From Massariosphaeria phaeospora (lineage: Eukaryota; Ascomycota; Dothideomycetes; Pleosporales), in NCBI GenBank assembly GCA_011032825.1, contig JAADJZ010000004.1:186001-250000 (forward strand): a stretch of DNA of 64,000 bases, given 5' to 3'. Shown here in pieces: positions 11,302 to 23,701 of the stretch. The notes below the pieces were generated by a model. It saw only the letters and a program-made list of their open reading frames with translations. It did not search any database and was not told the DNA's origin. Position 1 is the first letter of the stretch, and every line of letters starts with the position of its first letter. The position numbers and the translations under genes are program-made.

Positions 11302-12231
11302 GTTGGAAGTCTATGCGAGCAAAGAAGGCGGGCCCAGGGAACACAGGAAGCGTACTTGTAGCTAGCTAGCTTTCAGGGCAGAGGAAACGGACAGCGGAGG
11401 GCCAGACAGTCGAGGCGCGCATACGGCGTGTGGTCAGCGTTAATATATCAGCGAGATGGAGGGCATCGGCGTAAAGTAGGCTGGGAGGACTAGGCCGCAG
11501 CCCAAAGACATGCCACATGCCGTCGGTCTGCTCCATTGCACAGCGATGTCAAGAGGTCGTCAGTCCGCGGCGTTCATTCGCCGGCAGCGTCTGGGTTTTG
11601 ACACAGTGGAGGCTAACATCAGGCCAGAGGTCCGCGCCGGCCGCAGGGCTGCGGAGTGCTGGACGGTCCCACGGTCCCAGGCGAATTCGGGACACAAGGG
11701 GGCGAGCTGCGGGTCGTATTGCGGCCTTTTCGTGCATCACTGACTAAAAAGATGGCAGTGGGATCGGACTGAGGCGCCGTCAGTGCATGTCGAGCATGGT
11801 GGCACGGCAGCCACGATGCTGCGAGGTCGAGGGCGATGCCGAGACGGGCGCGAGTTGTTCCACGAATGGGCCGGGGGGACGCGGCGTGGGGTGCATCATC
11901 ATGGCCGGGTCTTGGCCTGGGGAAGAGCGCCCTCTGCGGCGCATCGGGCATCGACTGACTGACGAGTGCGGGTGGCCGGCAAAATGCTGTCCGCCGGCCC
12001 TCAGCTGCCAGCGAGGTGCGGAGTCTGCGCGATGCTGGAGCGCCGCCAGCCCTACTGCGACGCCGTCCCGCTGCTTCCAAGTTCCCCCGATGCGCGTCGC
12101 GTGCAGCTCCTGGGCATGGCGCGCATTTCTCCGTCGCCTGGGCCTTCTATGAGCTGGAGTCCCCCCAGAAGACCACACTTGACAGGCGACAGTCGACAGT
12201 CGACATAACTGAACACGCGCACCGAGCAGAC
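11302..12231. promoter_or_regulatory. Shared divergent promoter of gaaC and gaaA
   Basis: A 930-bp GC-rich gap between the two ATGs. It holds GGCTAA at 11611-11616 (XlnR consensus) and SYGGRG-type (CreA-like) matches near 11887 and 11915. By eye I found no CCNCCAA element, the published GaaR site. No supportable gene inside. Confidence 0.55.
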
Positions 12232-13882
12232 ATGGCGCCCCTTGCAGTGCTGATGGTCAGTGTTGCCCGCTGCCCGCTGCCCGCTGCCCGCTGCCCGCTG
12301 CCCCGCCATCCATCCACGGCTCCCCCTCCCCCACGAAGGAGGGGCACCGCCTGAGCTGTCCTTTTTCTTTTTTAATGCGAGCACCGTTCACGTCATGCAG
12401 ACACATGCGCAGCATTTCTGTGGCCGCGCCTGATGCGCCGTCCAGCTCACCGCTCCTTTCTCGCCACTGCTATGCCCGCAACAAGGCCTTCGCTGACGGA
12501 TCCTCCAGGTTGGGACGGGCGAGTACACGACGGGCTTCGTGGGCGGCGGAGCGTCCAAGTCAGATAAGAAGGTGGGAGTGGTTGGGCTGACGCTCTTCGA
12601 CTTGCGGCGACGCGGCAAGGTTGGGAAGCTGAGCATGGTGGGCGTGTCCGGCGACAAGTACCCGGCCATCCGTGAGTCTGCGCCGTCACTGGACAGTCAG
12701 GGGGATGCTGCTGACCTGATCGCCAGGCGAGCATCTGCAGAAGAACATCTCAGAGGCCTACAACGGCCTCGATGTCTCGTTCGAGGAGTTCCCCAAGGAG
12801 GGAAAGCGGGATCCGGAGTCCTACAAGCAGGCAATTGACGCGCTCCCGAAAGGCAGTGCCAGTATGTGCTCCAACAAGAACACCTTTTCTAAAGCTAACC
12901 CTCCCAGTCACCATCTTCACCCCTGATACCACCCACTACCCGATTGCCCTGTACGCAATAGAGCGGGGGATCCACGTCCTGATCACGAAACCAGCCGTCA
13001 AGGAGCTCGACCACCACCAGAAACTGCTCGAAGCGGCCAGGAAGCACAAGGTCTTTGTCTATGTCGAGCACCATAAGCGCTTCGATCCCGCATATGCGGA
13101 TGCACGTTTCCGTGCCACAAAGCTGGGGGACTTCAACTACTTCTACTCGTACATGAGCCAGCCGAAGTATGTAATCTGGAAGTTTTTCGCTATTAGCAGA
13201 TAACTGACTGTTATGAACCAGGAGCCAGCTAGAGACCTTCAAGGCATGGGCCGGCAAAGACAGCGACATATCATACTACCTCAACTCGCACCACATCGAC
13301 ATCAACGAGTCCATGATCCCAGACTACAAGCCAGTGCGTGTCATGGCAAGTGGCGCCCGGGGCATCGCGACCGACTTGGGCTGCGTCGAAGGCACCGAAG
13401 ACACCATCACGCTGCTAGTCGACTGGGTGAAGAAAAGCGACGCGAGCAAGCGCGCAACAGGCGTCTACACAGCCGGCTGGGCCGCCCCCCAAAAAGCCGG
13501 CGTGCACTCGAACCAGTACTTCCACTACATGGCCAGCAAAGGCGAGATCCGCGTCAACCAGGCCAAGCGTGGCTACGACGTGACCGACGACGACGGCGGC
13601 CTGCTCTGGTACAACCCCTTCTACATGAAGTACGCGCCCGACGAAGAAGGCAACTTTGCCGGCCAGATCGGCTACGGCTACATTTCGTTTGAGAAGTTTG
13701 TCGATGCTGTGAATGCGCTGAATGAGGGCAAGGTCTCGCTCGAGACGCTAGATCAGCGCCCACTGCCCACGCTGAAGAACACGATTGCTACGACGGCGAT
13801 TTTGGAGGCCGGGAGGCGGTCGCTGGATGGGAATAGGCCGGTGGAGATTGTCGAGGAGGGGGGCGTGTGGTCGTTGAAGTGA
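12232..13882 (+). CDS. gaaA: Gfo/Idh/MocA-family D-galacturonate reductase
   Basis: Cytosolic NAD(P)H oxidoreductase, probably reducing D-galacturonate to L-galactonate. Exons 12232-12255, 12509-12671, 12727-12861, 12908-13166 and 13222-13882 give 413 residues. The first exon has only eight codons (MAPLAVLM) and joins across a 253-bp GTCAGT intron to [10 protein letters not shown], a Rossmann GxGxxxxG loop; no ATG in the downstream frame gives this motif. Later parts are [19 protein letters not shown], the catalytic-type lysine in LITKPAV, and [12 protein letters not shown]. The C-terminal half has the alpha/beta fold of this family, including [11 protein letters not shown] and [18 protein letters not shown]. 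Fungal GaaA/GAR2 proteins have this length and start. The divergent aldolase supports the pathway assignment. Substrate specificity is not proven by sequence. Confidence 0.78.
12266..12302. repeat. GCCCGCT short tandem repeat in gaaA intron 1
   Basis: About five head-to-tail copies of a 7-bp GCCCGCT unit just after the donor of the first gaaA intron. Confidence 0.8.
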
Positions 13883-16800
13883 GCACTGGGGATGAACACA
13901 TTCGGACCTGGTATTGCTTGTTGGGTGCAATGTGTCGAATGAGCTGCTATAGCGCTGCTATGTTCTATACAACCTCGATTCGACTACTCAACAACAATGC
14001 TCCAACTCTCTCCAGACCTACCCAGTGTGCTTAAAGACCTAGCCTAGACGCTTCTTATTACAGACCGTTCCACAGGAGTAGGTACCACGCCGCTGACATG
14101 ACCTACCCTATCCTCTACAACCGTCCTATCTAGACATTAGCCAGTATACCAGATATAGTAGTGGCTGCTTTGTAAAGAATGCACGTACGCCATATCCCTC
14201 CTGCTAAAAATTCATACACGGGCGCAGCAGACCAGACCAGAAGCGCTGTCAGTGCGACTCGGATACATGCATGCGTTGTACGAGCCCATTTCGCTATTTT
14301 CCATTATCAGTAGAAAGCTCCAACCATGGTCTGAATGGTCGCGGTATGGTCACGTTCAGAGCCTCAAGCATCGTGGCTTCGTATTAAGCTTTGTCGGCGG
14401 ATGCCAACCACGTTTGGTAACGTTTTACGCTGTATCGAACCCAGTCTTTTGATGCAGTAGGAATCGCTCTGAGTGTGTAGTCCGAAAACAGAGTGTGGGT
14501 GCAGCATTGCGGTCTAAACAATTACAGTTCCATGGCTTTTTGGGAACATTACACAGAAATGCTTGTGTTGGATAGTTACTACCAACCACCTTGGCTTAGC
14601 ATTCGCGAGCGGAGACCGTCAGGCTTGCTGAAGAGCGGACACAAGAATCGAGATAGTAACGTCCGCAATTGAAAGCGTGACGCGAACAAACTTACAAGCC
14701 ATCACCACTTCGCATAGATACTATGCAATACCATATCGTGCCTAATATGTCATTCTTTCCACCAATCCCGACATCCAATACAAAAAGTTCGCAACAATAA
14801 TATCGCGCTCACCTTGGCGCACCACCGCGATCCAAGGTTCCGCTCTTGTCCAGAGTTCGTCCAAGACCCTCGGCAACCAAGACCCTCCATTCCACCCAAA
14901 GTCCCAAGCTTTCCCGTCGCGGACCCGTCACCCAAGGATAATCAAGACCTAAGAATTAATCAGATCCCGGTATTGGCCGCATGGCTGGATAGCCGGAAAG
15001 AACGGGTCCACGTGGAATCAAGCTCAATGATGAACAACCGAACCGAACCGCCTGCTCAGGTATGAGTTGGTAAGGCGCGCCGAGCCGCATGTTAGAAACA
15101 CCAGCTGCGCCCTATTATTACAAGACAAAATCTAGTTGCTGACTGTAAGCACCATCTAGAGAGTTCACGGCTTGGCATATGGCCGCGCGGCGGTGTTGCA
15201 GGAAGAGGCTGGTGTACGCGGAGTGTACTGTGTGCGTAGACGGGCAATTTTCGGAACTAGAAAATGTAGTGTGCAAGAATATGCAGGTGAGCAGTTAAAG
15301 GTGTTTGTTTATAGTGGTTATAAACTGTATATATGAGCTCCGAGTTAGGAGTTTATATTCCACGAAAGATTGGCCATTTTGACTTGATCCCGTCTCACGA
15401 TAGTGAACAGTTTCGCAGATAACGAAGGAACAGTTCAGCAAGAGACTTCGTGGAGACAGTTTGTTTACTGTTGAGAAGCCGGATGGGTGGCAGTACCGGC
15501 GTGTGGCCTCAAGCCAAAAACCAGGAGCGTCGTAAGTCTTTTGACGTGTTTAGTGGACCTGGGAGATCATTACCCTGTTGTCACTCCAATTGGGAGCATC
15601 GCACAGCCTCAAAATCCCTCTCCACCATCCGATGTTTATATCGGCCAAGACACCGATGTTCCAATCATGTGGACGTCGACTGAGTGCTAAATGTCTCAAA
15701 TTTCTTGGTCGTCTAGGCTTGGTCTTGAGGTCTTGGCTTTGACGGGCTGTCGCGTCCGTCGTGCCGAGGATGGGCCTGGGCAGGGAGGGGTTGCTTGGCC
15801 CTTGGCCCGCTGCACATGAAAGTGTAGACGAGATTTTCGACTGCCATGCGGATGCTTAGACGAGCCCATATGGGATGAAACCACAGAGTGGCAGAACTGT
15901 GCGAGAGAGCGAGGAAACGAGCAGGGAAACACGAGCAGTGCCACCATGCGCACGCAATCCCGCCCAATCGAAACCCTGTGAAAAACGTAAGGATAATGTT
16001 CAACCGGTCTCAACAAAGGCTTGGATGGAAGTGTGTTGTATCTTGATTCTCATGTCTGCGAAGGTACGGAGTAGAGTTGGAAAGCGGTGCTATGTGGAGT
16101 ACTAAGACACCTAGCTGGAGTAATAAGAAAGACGTTGAGATATCTTTTGAAGACTGTTAGTCAACCATGCAACGGGTATCGGGAACCCGGTCTGCAGGTG
16201 ACTGAATCTCGTGTACCAATCCCTAGACATAACAATGAGAGAGAGAGAAAGAGGTTGAAAGAAAGAAGTGGTGGACGGTGATGGAACACACTTTGAGCCA
16301 ACTAGAAAAGGCAGAAAGATAAAAGGTCGAGCAAGATATTCGTACTTCGCCACCGCCCTGTCATAATTTGTGTCCGATGCGCACCCATACAATAGCTAGT
16401 ATGCTATATCCAACAGGGCTTCGTAAAGAAAGAAGTACGTAGTAAACTATTTACCTATTGCTAAAACCTCCTAGGCTGTCAAAAGGATCGCGAAGTCTTC
16501 TATGATATCGGCAATGAGTTCTGCCAGCGAGGTGTTGTAGACGGTCGCTGTAACTTTAAAGAAGATACCGTACCCGTTTAGTATGTCGTGCGGGGCTCCT
16601 TTATCGGACAGAAGACATGGCGCGATGGCAGATAAGCGTCGACGTGTTGCGGTGAAGTCGCAGTCAGCCCACCCGTCCCCTCTCTTTGTTCGGATTTCGC
16701 GGGGCGGACTGCATCAGTAAGCGGCGGACTGAGGGAGAAGGCCAGCTGCGCCGAGTGTGTCGCCGTCGGGCACCATGGCTCGCTGTTGTGGTGGGTCAGC

Positions 16801-17590
16801 GCTTGCCGGCTGGAGCACAATGACGAGGACAGGCCCCAAGGAATCCCGCTTCAAGTCCGGCCCCAAGCCGCCCAAGCAATTCCGCCTCGAAGCGGGATGT
16901 TTCGGGCGAGTCTCATGCTGATCGCTCGCTGCTGGTCGTCGTCGCCTTGGCCGGCCGTGGTGGGCCGAGTGGCGACAGCGACAGCGAGCTCGAGGGCCGC
17001 GCGGGTGAGGTTGGAACCAGGCGTCGCCCTCTCGTCAGGCCGTCGGACCGCTGCGCAGTGTGGTAGGGCGTCCGGCTGCACACGCAGCTGCGCGCGAAGA
17101 GGAGGGTGCGCCCAGAGCGGCACAATCTGGCTGTTCGGGTTGCGCCTGCCCAAAGTGCCAAGGGCGCGGCCGGCTTGGTGGCGTTAGTGCGCGGCGCACC
17201 CCTGCCTGCCCTGCTGCTTAGCGCGCCTGCCTGCCTCGTCGTTGGTTGGCACAACTTGGCAGCAGGTGCGACCGGGGCTCAGCTGGGCGACTGCGCATTA
17301 CGTCTTGGAAGCAGCGGGCCCAGCCTTTCCTCCCCGCGCGCGCTTTGCTACTTGACTCCTCCCATCCCCTCCCTCGCTCGCTCGCTCGCCCGTCCTTTCA
17401 CTCTTCGCCCTCTGTCGACGCACCAACGCCTGCCCCCTCCAGCGCTGACTGCCTGATTGATTGCAGCATTTACACTCCGGTCCGCTGTGTTGACACCGAG
17501 CCCCGACCTCGCGTCCTCCGACCATTTGCGTCGGTTCGAGCTTGGCACCCAGCACGCCCAGCAAAATTCAGACCCCTCGAGAAGCCCGCC
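13883..17590. other. Long intergenic region upstream of pacC
   Basis: A 3.7-kb stretch without a supportable gene; open frames are short and show no family signature. The last 650 bp are GC-rich and hold PacC consensus sites, so the region probably includes the pacC promoter and 5' leader. Confidence 0.55.
16946..17546. promoter_or_regulatory. Four PacC consensus sites (GCCAAG) upstream of pacC
   Basis: GCCAAG occurs on the plus strand at 17157-17162 and on the minus strand at 16946-16951, 17255-17260 and 17541-17546. GCCARG is the published PacC/Rim101 core. Self-regulation of pacC is known in Aspergillus; here it is inferred. Confidence 0.45.
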
Positions 17591-19656
17591 ATGAGTGAAG
17601 CCGCACCACCCCAGGGCACCGTCCCTGCTGCTGCCACCACGCCGCAGCAACAACCGCAGCAACCTCAAACCCAGCAGAACCCTCCGACGCCAGCTTCTGC
17701 GAGCGGCGCCGGCGACCAGCTCGTGTGCCAGTGGCAGGCCTGCGGTGAACGCCTCCCGAGCCCCGAGCAGCTCTATGTAAGCATATTTCTTTTCCTACGA
17801 CACGATGCGGGCGTTGCAATCTGCGGTTGCGACGACGCGCAATTCCGTTGTTTTGCGATACCCAGGCACGCACTCTGTACGCGCTCATCGCACGCTTCAG
17901 CCACCCGGGCAGGCCTCACGTGATACCAGTCCGGCTGACCGCTTTGCAGGACCATGTGTGCGAGCGCCATGTCGGCCGTAAGAGCACAAACAACTTGAAT
18001 TTAACGTGCCAGTGGGGTAATTGCCGTACGACCACCGTCAAACGGGACCACATCACCTCACATATCCGAGTTCACGTCCCGCTGAAACCGCACAAATGCG
18101 AGTTCTGCGGCAAAGCCTTCAAGCGTCCCCAGGATCTCAAGAAGCACGTCAAGACCCACGCAGATGACTCCGTCCTTTTACGCTCTCCCGAGCCCAACCG
18201 TGGCGGTCCCCATGGTGGACAAGGCTATCCTGGCCAAGGCGGCAAACGTAAGTTCCACTGCTTTTAGCACCGAACTCCATGTTTTCTTTGCGCTCCCCAT
18301 GTACCCCTATTTCCTTTCAAATCTAACCCGCGCACCGCAGTGGTCGCTGACTTGCAGGCGCTTGCCGCTACAGCGAGCGGATACCAATATCCCGAAGGTG
18401 CCCTTGGCCCCAATGGAGGTTACGCCCAACAACATCCCGGAGGTGCTCCCGCTGGCTTCTACGGAGGCCCTCCTCAGAACTCAGCATACGGTCCAGTCTA
18501 TTATGCCGTCAATCAAGCCCAGCAGATGAACAATCAAGATTACGAGATCCGAAAGCGCGCTGCATACGATGCTCTGAATGAGTTTTTTGGGGATGCTAAG
18601 CGCCGCGCCATCGATCCGTCAACGTACTACGATGTAGGCCAAAGACTTATGGGTCTCCAAAGTGTTCCTCTCCCCGTCGTCGGTGGCGGCTACCAGGGCG
18701 GCGGCATGTCTGATTACGGCCACGGAGGCACCATGGTCGCTCAAGCTTCGCATCCTCCTATGCACCATCCATACTCCCTCCCACTGCCTAATTTGAGGAC
18801 AAAGAGCGATCTTTTGAACATCGATCAATTCCTAGAGCAGCTGCAAAGCACAGTCTATGAGAATCCCAATTCTGCTGCTGCTGCCGGCGTCCACCAACCA
18901 GGAGGTCACTACGTACATACTGGTTTCCGTTCCAGCAATTCGCCTCCAGGACTCGCCACTACGCATGCCCAATCATCCCATGCGACCGCCGTTGCCTCTG
19001 CTAGCAACGATACTCCGGCCTTGACCCCTGCGTCGAGCGTGTTATCCTACAATTCACAGCACTCTCCCGGTTCTGGACATTCTGGCAGCACTGTGTCCCC
19101 AACATCAAGAGCCTCTATGGGCAGCATGTATCCCACTCTACCCTCGGTCAGTGCTATGTCTGATATGTCTGCCCCAGCTCCTTCGTCTGGTCTTGCGCCT
19201 GCTTTTGATGCTGAGGGGCGCCGGCGATATTCCGGTAACCTCCTGCAGAAAGCGGCTCCCGGTCGACGTGGGAGCGATGAGATGGACGTTTCGCAGGACA
19301 ATGCATCACCCAAAGACTCTCGTCGCAGCTCTGAGCACGACGCTCTGCACCACACCGTGAATCAGCTAGCCATTCATTCTCCAAAGGTGGATCCCTCCCT
19401 GTCAATGCGCTCTCCCAGTCAAGTTTCGTCTACGTCTACGGAGCAACCCGGCGAACAGTCACAGCTATCTTGGGTTGAGAACATCCGAACCATTGAGAAG
19501 TTAAGAGCATATCTTAAAGACCGACTTGAGCAGCGTGAATATATCGATGATGGAGACCAAGATCACGACCAAGTCCACAAGCACAGGCCCCACCTGGGAG
19601 ACGATGAACATAATTTATACCCCGTTCTGCGCGCTGTGCAGGAAGGTAGAGAGTAA
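17591..19656 (+). CDS. pacC: pH-response transcription factor PacC/Rim101
   Basis: Zinc-finger regulator that activates alkaline-expressed genes after proteolysis through the Pal pathway. Exons 17591-17776, 17950-18247 and 18341-19656 give 599 residues. The three C2H2 fingers span about residues 46-134, with [20 protein letters not shown] and [20 protein letters not shown] nearly identical to Aspergillus PacC. Further on come [17 protein letters not shown] and [19 protein letters not shown], conserved interaction regions. Two YPxL motifs are visible: [14 protein letters not shown], at the signalling protease region, and NLYPVLRAV near the C-terminus; both are expected PalA-binding sites. An in-frame ATG exists upstream at 17246, but its translation looks like 5' leader, so the MSEAAPP start was chosen. 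The stop overlaps a GTAAGT (GAGTAAGT), so a minor further 3' exon is possible. It is shorter than A. nidulans PacC mainly in the C-terminal acidic region. Confidence 0.96.
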
Positions 19657-20515
19657 GTGTTCTATGTGCTACGACAAGTAACGAATTAGTGGGAACGGAT
19701 GCTTTGTGGTGTTAATGGTGTTAAGTCGGAAAGTTCTCTCGGTCGACATGGCTGGGTCTTGCGGATTTCAAGTTTTCGCTCGTTCTACACGCGGTCTCTA
19801 CGGGGATACGGCCAAACGACGGTTTCTCGCTCTACTTAGCTACTTGTTCCTTTCTGCTACGGCCAAATAGGCTCTGCAGATCGGTTGCATCCTCTCTGTA
19901 GCTTTTATTCCAGTACATTTCCCTCCCCTTCAATATGCAGTCCATTGTCGTATGAATTTACGATGCTTGCTAAACGCTAGCAGTGAAGTGTAGCTGAAGC
20001 TCTAACTAAACTCGTGCTATTACCCCAATTTGATCTACTATTGCTACGCCATCTATCATCTAACTCTAGTTCTCTGCGAGCGGTTAGCCAACTGTTTCCA
20101 CGCTGGAATCGCTTGAGACTGGTCAGTCTTCACCAGCGGATGTCTACAGAAAACCTGTGTTGTTGTCGCACGACATAGCCGTTCATGGGTGCTTATCGCT
20201 GCCAAGTCCGGGTTTTCTATGACAAATTCGGTTAACCTCGAACTTTTAGAGCTCTCCCACATCACAAAGAATCTTGGAAGTCGATCGACACGATAACCTT
20301 AAACCCAAGTCTGCCTACCCAGATCTCCGGGACGCCTGAAGAAGCAAACAGCTAGAGCCCACATGGCCCCGAAGTCCACTGCGTTCCTACTGCTCCTTCA
20401 CCCAACCCTGCTCGCATCTTGACCTGCCACTGTCGCCCAGCGTTACCGTACAGCCAGGTCGGCCTGTTCGGAAAGATAACATTCTGCAAACCACTTAAGA
20501 CGTATAAGGAGCAAC
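19657..20515. other. Intergenic region between pacC and the DUF3602 gene
   Basis: Contains the pacC 3' UTR and the next promoter. No supportable gene was seen. Confidence 0.6.
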
Positions 20516-21096
20516 ATGCCTGCTTGGGGCCGTGGTGGCGCTGGGAACATTGCTACGGAGTCGCAGGCTAAGGACCATAACCAGAAGATCGCTGAAGTAA
20601 GTCTACGCTAGCCGTACATTGCGGTCATTGACCTGGCCGTCAAAAATATTACGACTCACAACGATATTAGGATGTAGAAGCCAACCACTCACTCACATCC
20701 ACCGCCGCACCCCCCGTAACCTCAGCACCCGCCCAGGGCCAAGACTACGCCCACATGGGCCGCGGCGGCGCTGGCAACTGGTTCCAACCCAGCGAACTCG
20801 AGAAGGAGGGCACGTTCTCCCAACCCTCCGACGCTACCGCTACTCCTACATCTTCGAAGCCGCAAGTCTCAACGCCATGGCATCCCGAGAGTCAGGAGTT
20901 ACCGGTCGCTAGGGCGGGACGGGGTGGTGCAGGGAACTTTGTGTGGAAGGATGCGGAGAAGGAAAGAGAGAGGCTGGCACAAGAGGACATGGTTAGGGAT
21001 AGGGTGAATGAGAAGGTGGAGAAGGATGTCGAGGCTGGGTTGGCGAAGCCTGGAGCGGCGCTCTTGGGGGGGACTAAAGCGGGGAGGGGGTGGTGA
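20516..21096 (+). CDS. DUF3602 (PAR32-like) protein
   Basis: Small hydrophilic protein of 168 residues from exons 20516-20596 and 20671-21096 (74-bp GTAAGT intron). It carries the DUF3602 signature three times: WGRGGAGNIA at the N-terminus, MGRGGAGNWF mid-protein and AGRGGAGNFVW later, and ends in a fourth partial copy, KAGRGW. The segment between the third copy and the end is charged and helical (KDAEKERERLAQEDMVRDRV). In yeast the related Par32 affects ammonium transport and TORC1 signalling, but repeat-only similarity does not allow that role to be transferred. The 5' exon assignment relies on the motif at its start. Confidence 0.85.
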
Positions 21097-21489
21097 AGCG
21101 GTAGATAAGGTGGACAGCTATGCTCTGTAGGCAATAAGGGCTGAAATCAAGTCCTGTGGCAGAGTGGACACTATATGTAGCCTGAGAGAAGAACCGACAG
21201 CGTAATCAAGCAACGCTCGCTCCAGCTTCTTGTTGTGGAGTTGCGATGATGTCGGAGGTGATTGGCTGGAAATCTGGCACGTGACAGAGCGTCGCTTCCA
21301 TGTTTGGCTCGCATGGTGGTACGTGCGGTTTGTTTATCTTCTCGGCCCAGCCAGGTCGAAGCGGAACCACCTGCATCCCCACTCCACACAGACCTCCAAT
21401 TTCGGATCGCAAGCCCTGCCCGACCTTCAACCTTGTCCTCAGTCTAGACTCGAGACAACCTCATCCCCCGAATTACGGAACCACCCAAC
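21097..21489. other. Short intergenic gap (393 bp)
   Basis: Expected to hold the promoter and leader of the following gene. Nothing else is visible. Confidence 0.6.
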
Positions 21490-23701
21490 ATGGCGAGGCG
21501 ATCAGCACGGCTCAAGAAGGTATGCACGTTTTGCGCAGTCTGTTGACAAAACTAACCCACCGCCACAGCGCTCGCCCACCCCTTCAGACGACTCAATGTC
21601 GAGCTGGGAGACAGCGCCATCGAAGAATGCGTCTCCAGCTGAGCGACTTGCAGCTACATCGGAGGAACAGGAGCCAGCTATGAGGACCCCACAGAAGCCT
21701 GTCAGAGGCGACGCGCAGAAGCCCGAGGCGGTGTCGCATCTTCCACAAGCAATGGGTACGCCGACCACGCGATTGTTGTCTACGTTTTTGCTAACGAGCA
21801 TGCCAGCTCGCACCCCGAAGAACCGGACCCCGATCAGACCTGCTGGAGAAGAAATGCATCCCGCCCGACACCACGCGAGCACAGCTAAACCGCTCGAAGA
21901 GGCTCGCTGGCTCGGCTTCCAAGCACTAGGCGCGCATACAGCACCATCCAAGGCAAATGGCGCCGCTTTTGGTCAGAATACTCCATCGAAGACTCCGGTT
22001 CTGACCTCGACAAGCAGCAAGGTCGATATCTTCCCAGCGCCCGAGTTCAAGTTCAGCTTCAAGTCGCCCTTTTCCGGACTCAGCCCGAAAGCCAGCCATA
22101 TTCTGAAGGGACGCAGCGATGAGGGCACGGTGGTTGGACGTCGCGCGCTCTTCGGAGCGGACGAGTTTTCTACACCTGCCGACATATCCCAACAGCGCAA
22201 AATGGCTGTGCCAAAGGCCAAGATGTCGCGCTTCAGCGATGTTCACATGGCGCAGTTCAAGAAGATGGACTCAATCGCCAACCATCCCTCTGCATTTCGG
22301 GCCGATCTCACTCGAACGAAACCGACCAGCAACTCGCTGAAGCGTTCTCCCTCCAAGGCCGGTCTCGAGAAGGAGGAGTCGACTTCGAAAGCCGCCAACG
22401 GTGTCAAGCGCACACCATCGAAGCTGGATATTTCGGAAGCAGCCAACAAGGTACCGTCTACCGGCTTGAAGCGTACTCAGTCTAAGATGGATTTGACTGA
22501 GCCGACGAAGATACCTGCGACACCACTCAAACGGACACAATCGAAGATGGACCTCGGTCAACCTAGCAGCAATCTTCCCCGGACACAATCTACTGTTAAA
22601 CTTGTGCCACCGACCCGCGATGGACGACTGCATACTCAGGATGGGAACCCTGGCGCCAAACGCGTCAAGCGTACTACAGCTGATGACGCTGCAACTACAA
22701 GGCCGACGTCCAGAGATGGCAGAACGGACCCACCCCAGCAAATGCCAGCTACTCCAGCAGCCCGCAAGATCACCTCGCAGACCGCATTGCCTCGCCTTGC
22801 TGCTAGGCTTATGACGCCGACCAAGTCATCGATTGCACGATCCCAGAGCGTCAAAACCCTCAAGTCTACATCGATGGCTCCTTCTCTCTTGCGTTCTCCA
22901 TCCGCCAGGACTCTTTTCTCCCCTACTAGCATTGGCCAAGCAATGAAAGAGGGCGTGCGCGAGGGCATGAGGAAGACGAGCAACTCCTTAAACCAAGTCA
23001 GGTCCATCCTTCGTACACCGCATCGGAAGTATTCAGCCGATCCGAAGAAAATCGCTGCTGGCACCCACATGTCTCCTCCTCCTGGGCTGGACTTGGCGAG
23101 GGAGCTTCCAAAGGTCCCAGTCACAGCACCTGTCAAAAAGCAAGTCAACTTCACGAATAGTACATTGGAGAGAGCCGCTCATGATGAGTTGGGCAAATCC
23201 CCGTCCCCGATGAAGTTACGCGCAGGCTCTGAGGTTCCAACTGGTGCTGTCATTTACCCTTCGCTTCAATCTGGTATCGAATATCCTAGTCTTACGAACG
23301 ATGATAAGTCCTCCAGCGAATCCACGTCTCGGCGACTTACATTCGGTGATGCTACTACTACAAACACCTCGGGCGAATTCTCCTTCACGTTCGGTAATCC
23401 TGTCAAATTTGGTCCTCCCCCAACTGGTACAATCCGAGTGGTGAGAAAGAGCGATGCCTCGTCACTTGTCGATGGCAAAAAGCGTAAATTGGAAACAGTT
23501 GAAGGGTCATCCGATAAAGAGAACAACGGGCCTGCCGCAGACGAGGGCCGTGCTTCGAAGAAGATGAAGCCCACTCCTTCAGAGCCATCAAAGACGCCTT
23601 CCAGTGTGAGCAAGTTGCCCCGTCGTACACCTCACCGCGGTAGCTCCATCAGCAAGTCCAGGCTTGCATGGCTTGCCACACCGAAACGCAACAAGCCTTA
23701 A
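21490..23701 (+). CDS. Conserved fungal basic, disordered protein with KEN box and five-fold repeat
   Basis: Exons 21490-21519, 21569-21755 and 21807-23701 give 703 residues. The ten-codon first exon (MARRSARLKK) joins in frame to RSPTPSDDSMSSWETAPS. The second intron (51 bp, branch-like GCTAAC) is divisible by three and could be retained without a stop. I do not recognise a named family. Visible features are EFKFSFKSPFSGLSPKASHI, FSDVHMAQFKKMDSIANHPS, and five copies of a basic repeat of the form (L/V)(K/P)R(S/T)xS(K/T), for example SLKRSPSKAGL, GVKRTPSKLDI, GLKRTQSKMDL and PLKRTQSKMDL. A later KEN sequence (SDKENNGP) resembles an APC/C degron, and the C-terminus is strongly basic (RRTPHRGSS). 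A nuclear, chromatin- or microtubule-associated, cell-cycle-regulated protein would fit; this is inference. Confidence 0.75.

Noticed and set aside
11302..12231. GaaR element (CCNCCAA) in the gaaC-gaaA promoter
   Set aside because: No match was found on either strand by eye; a systematic scan is needed before claiming absence.
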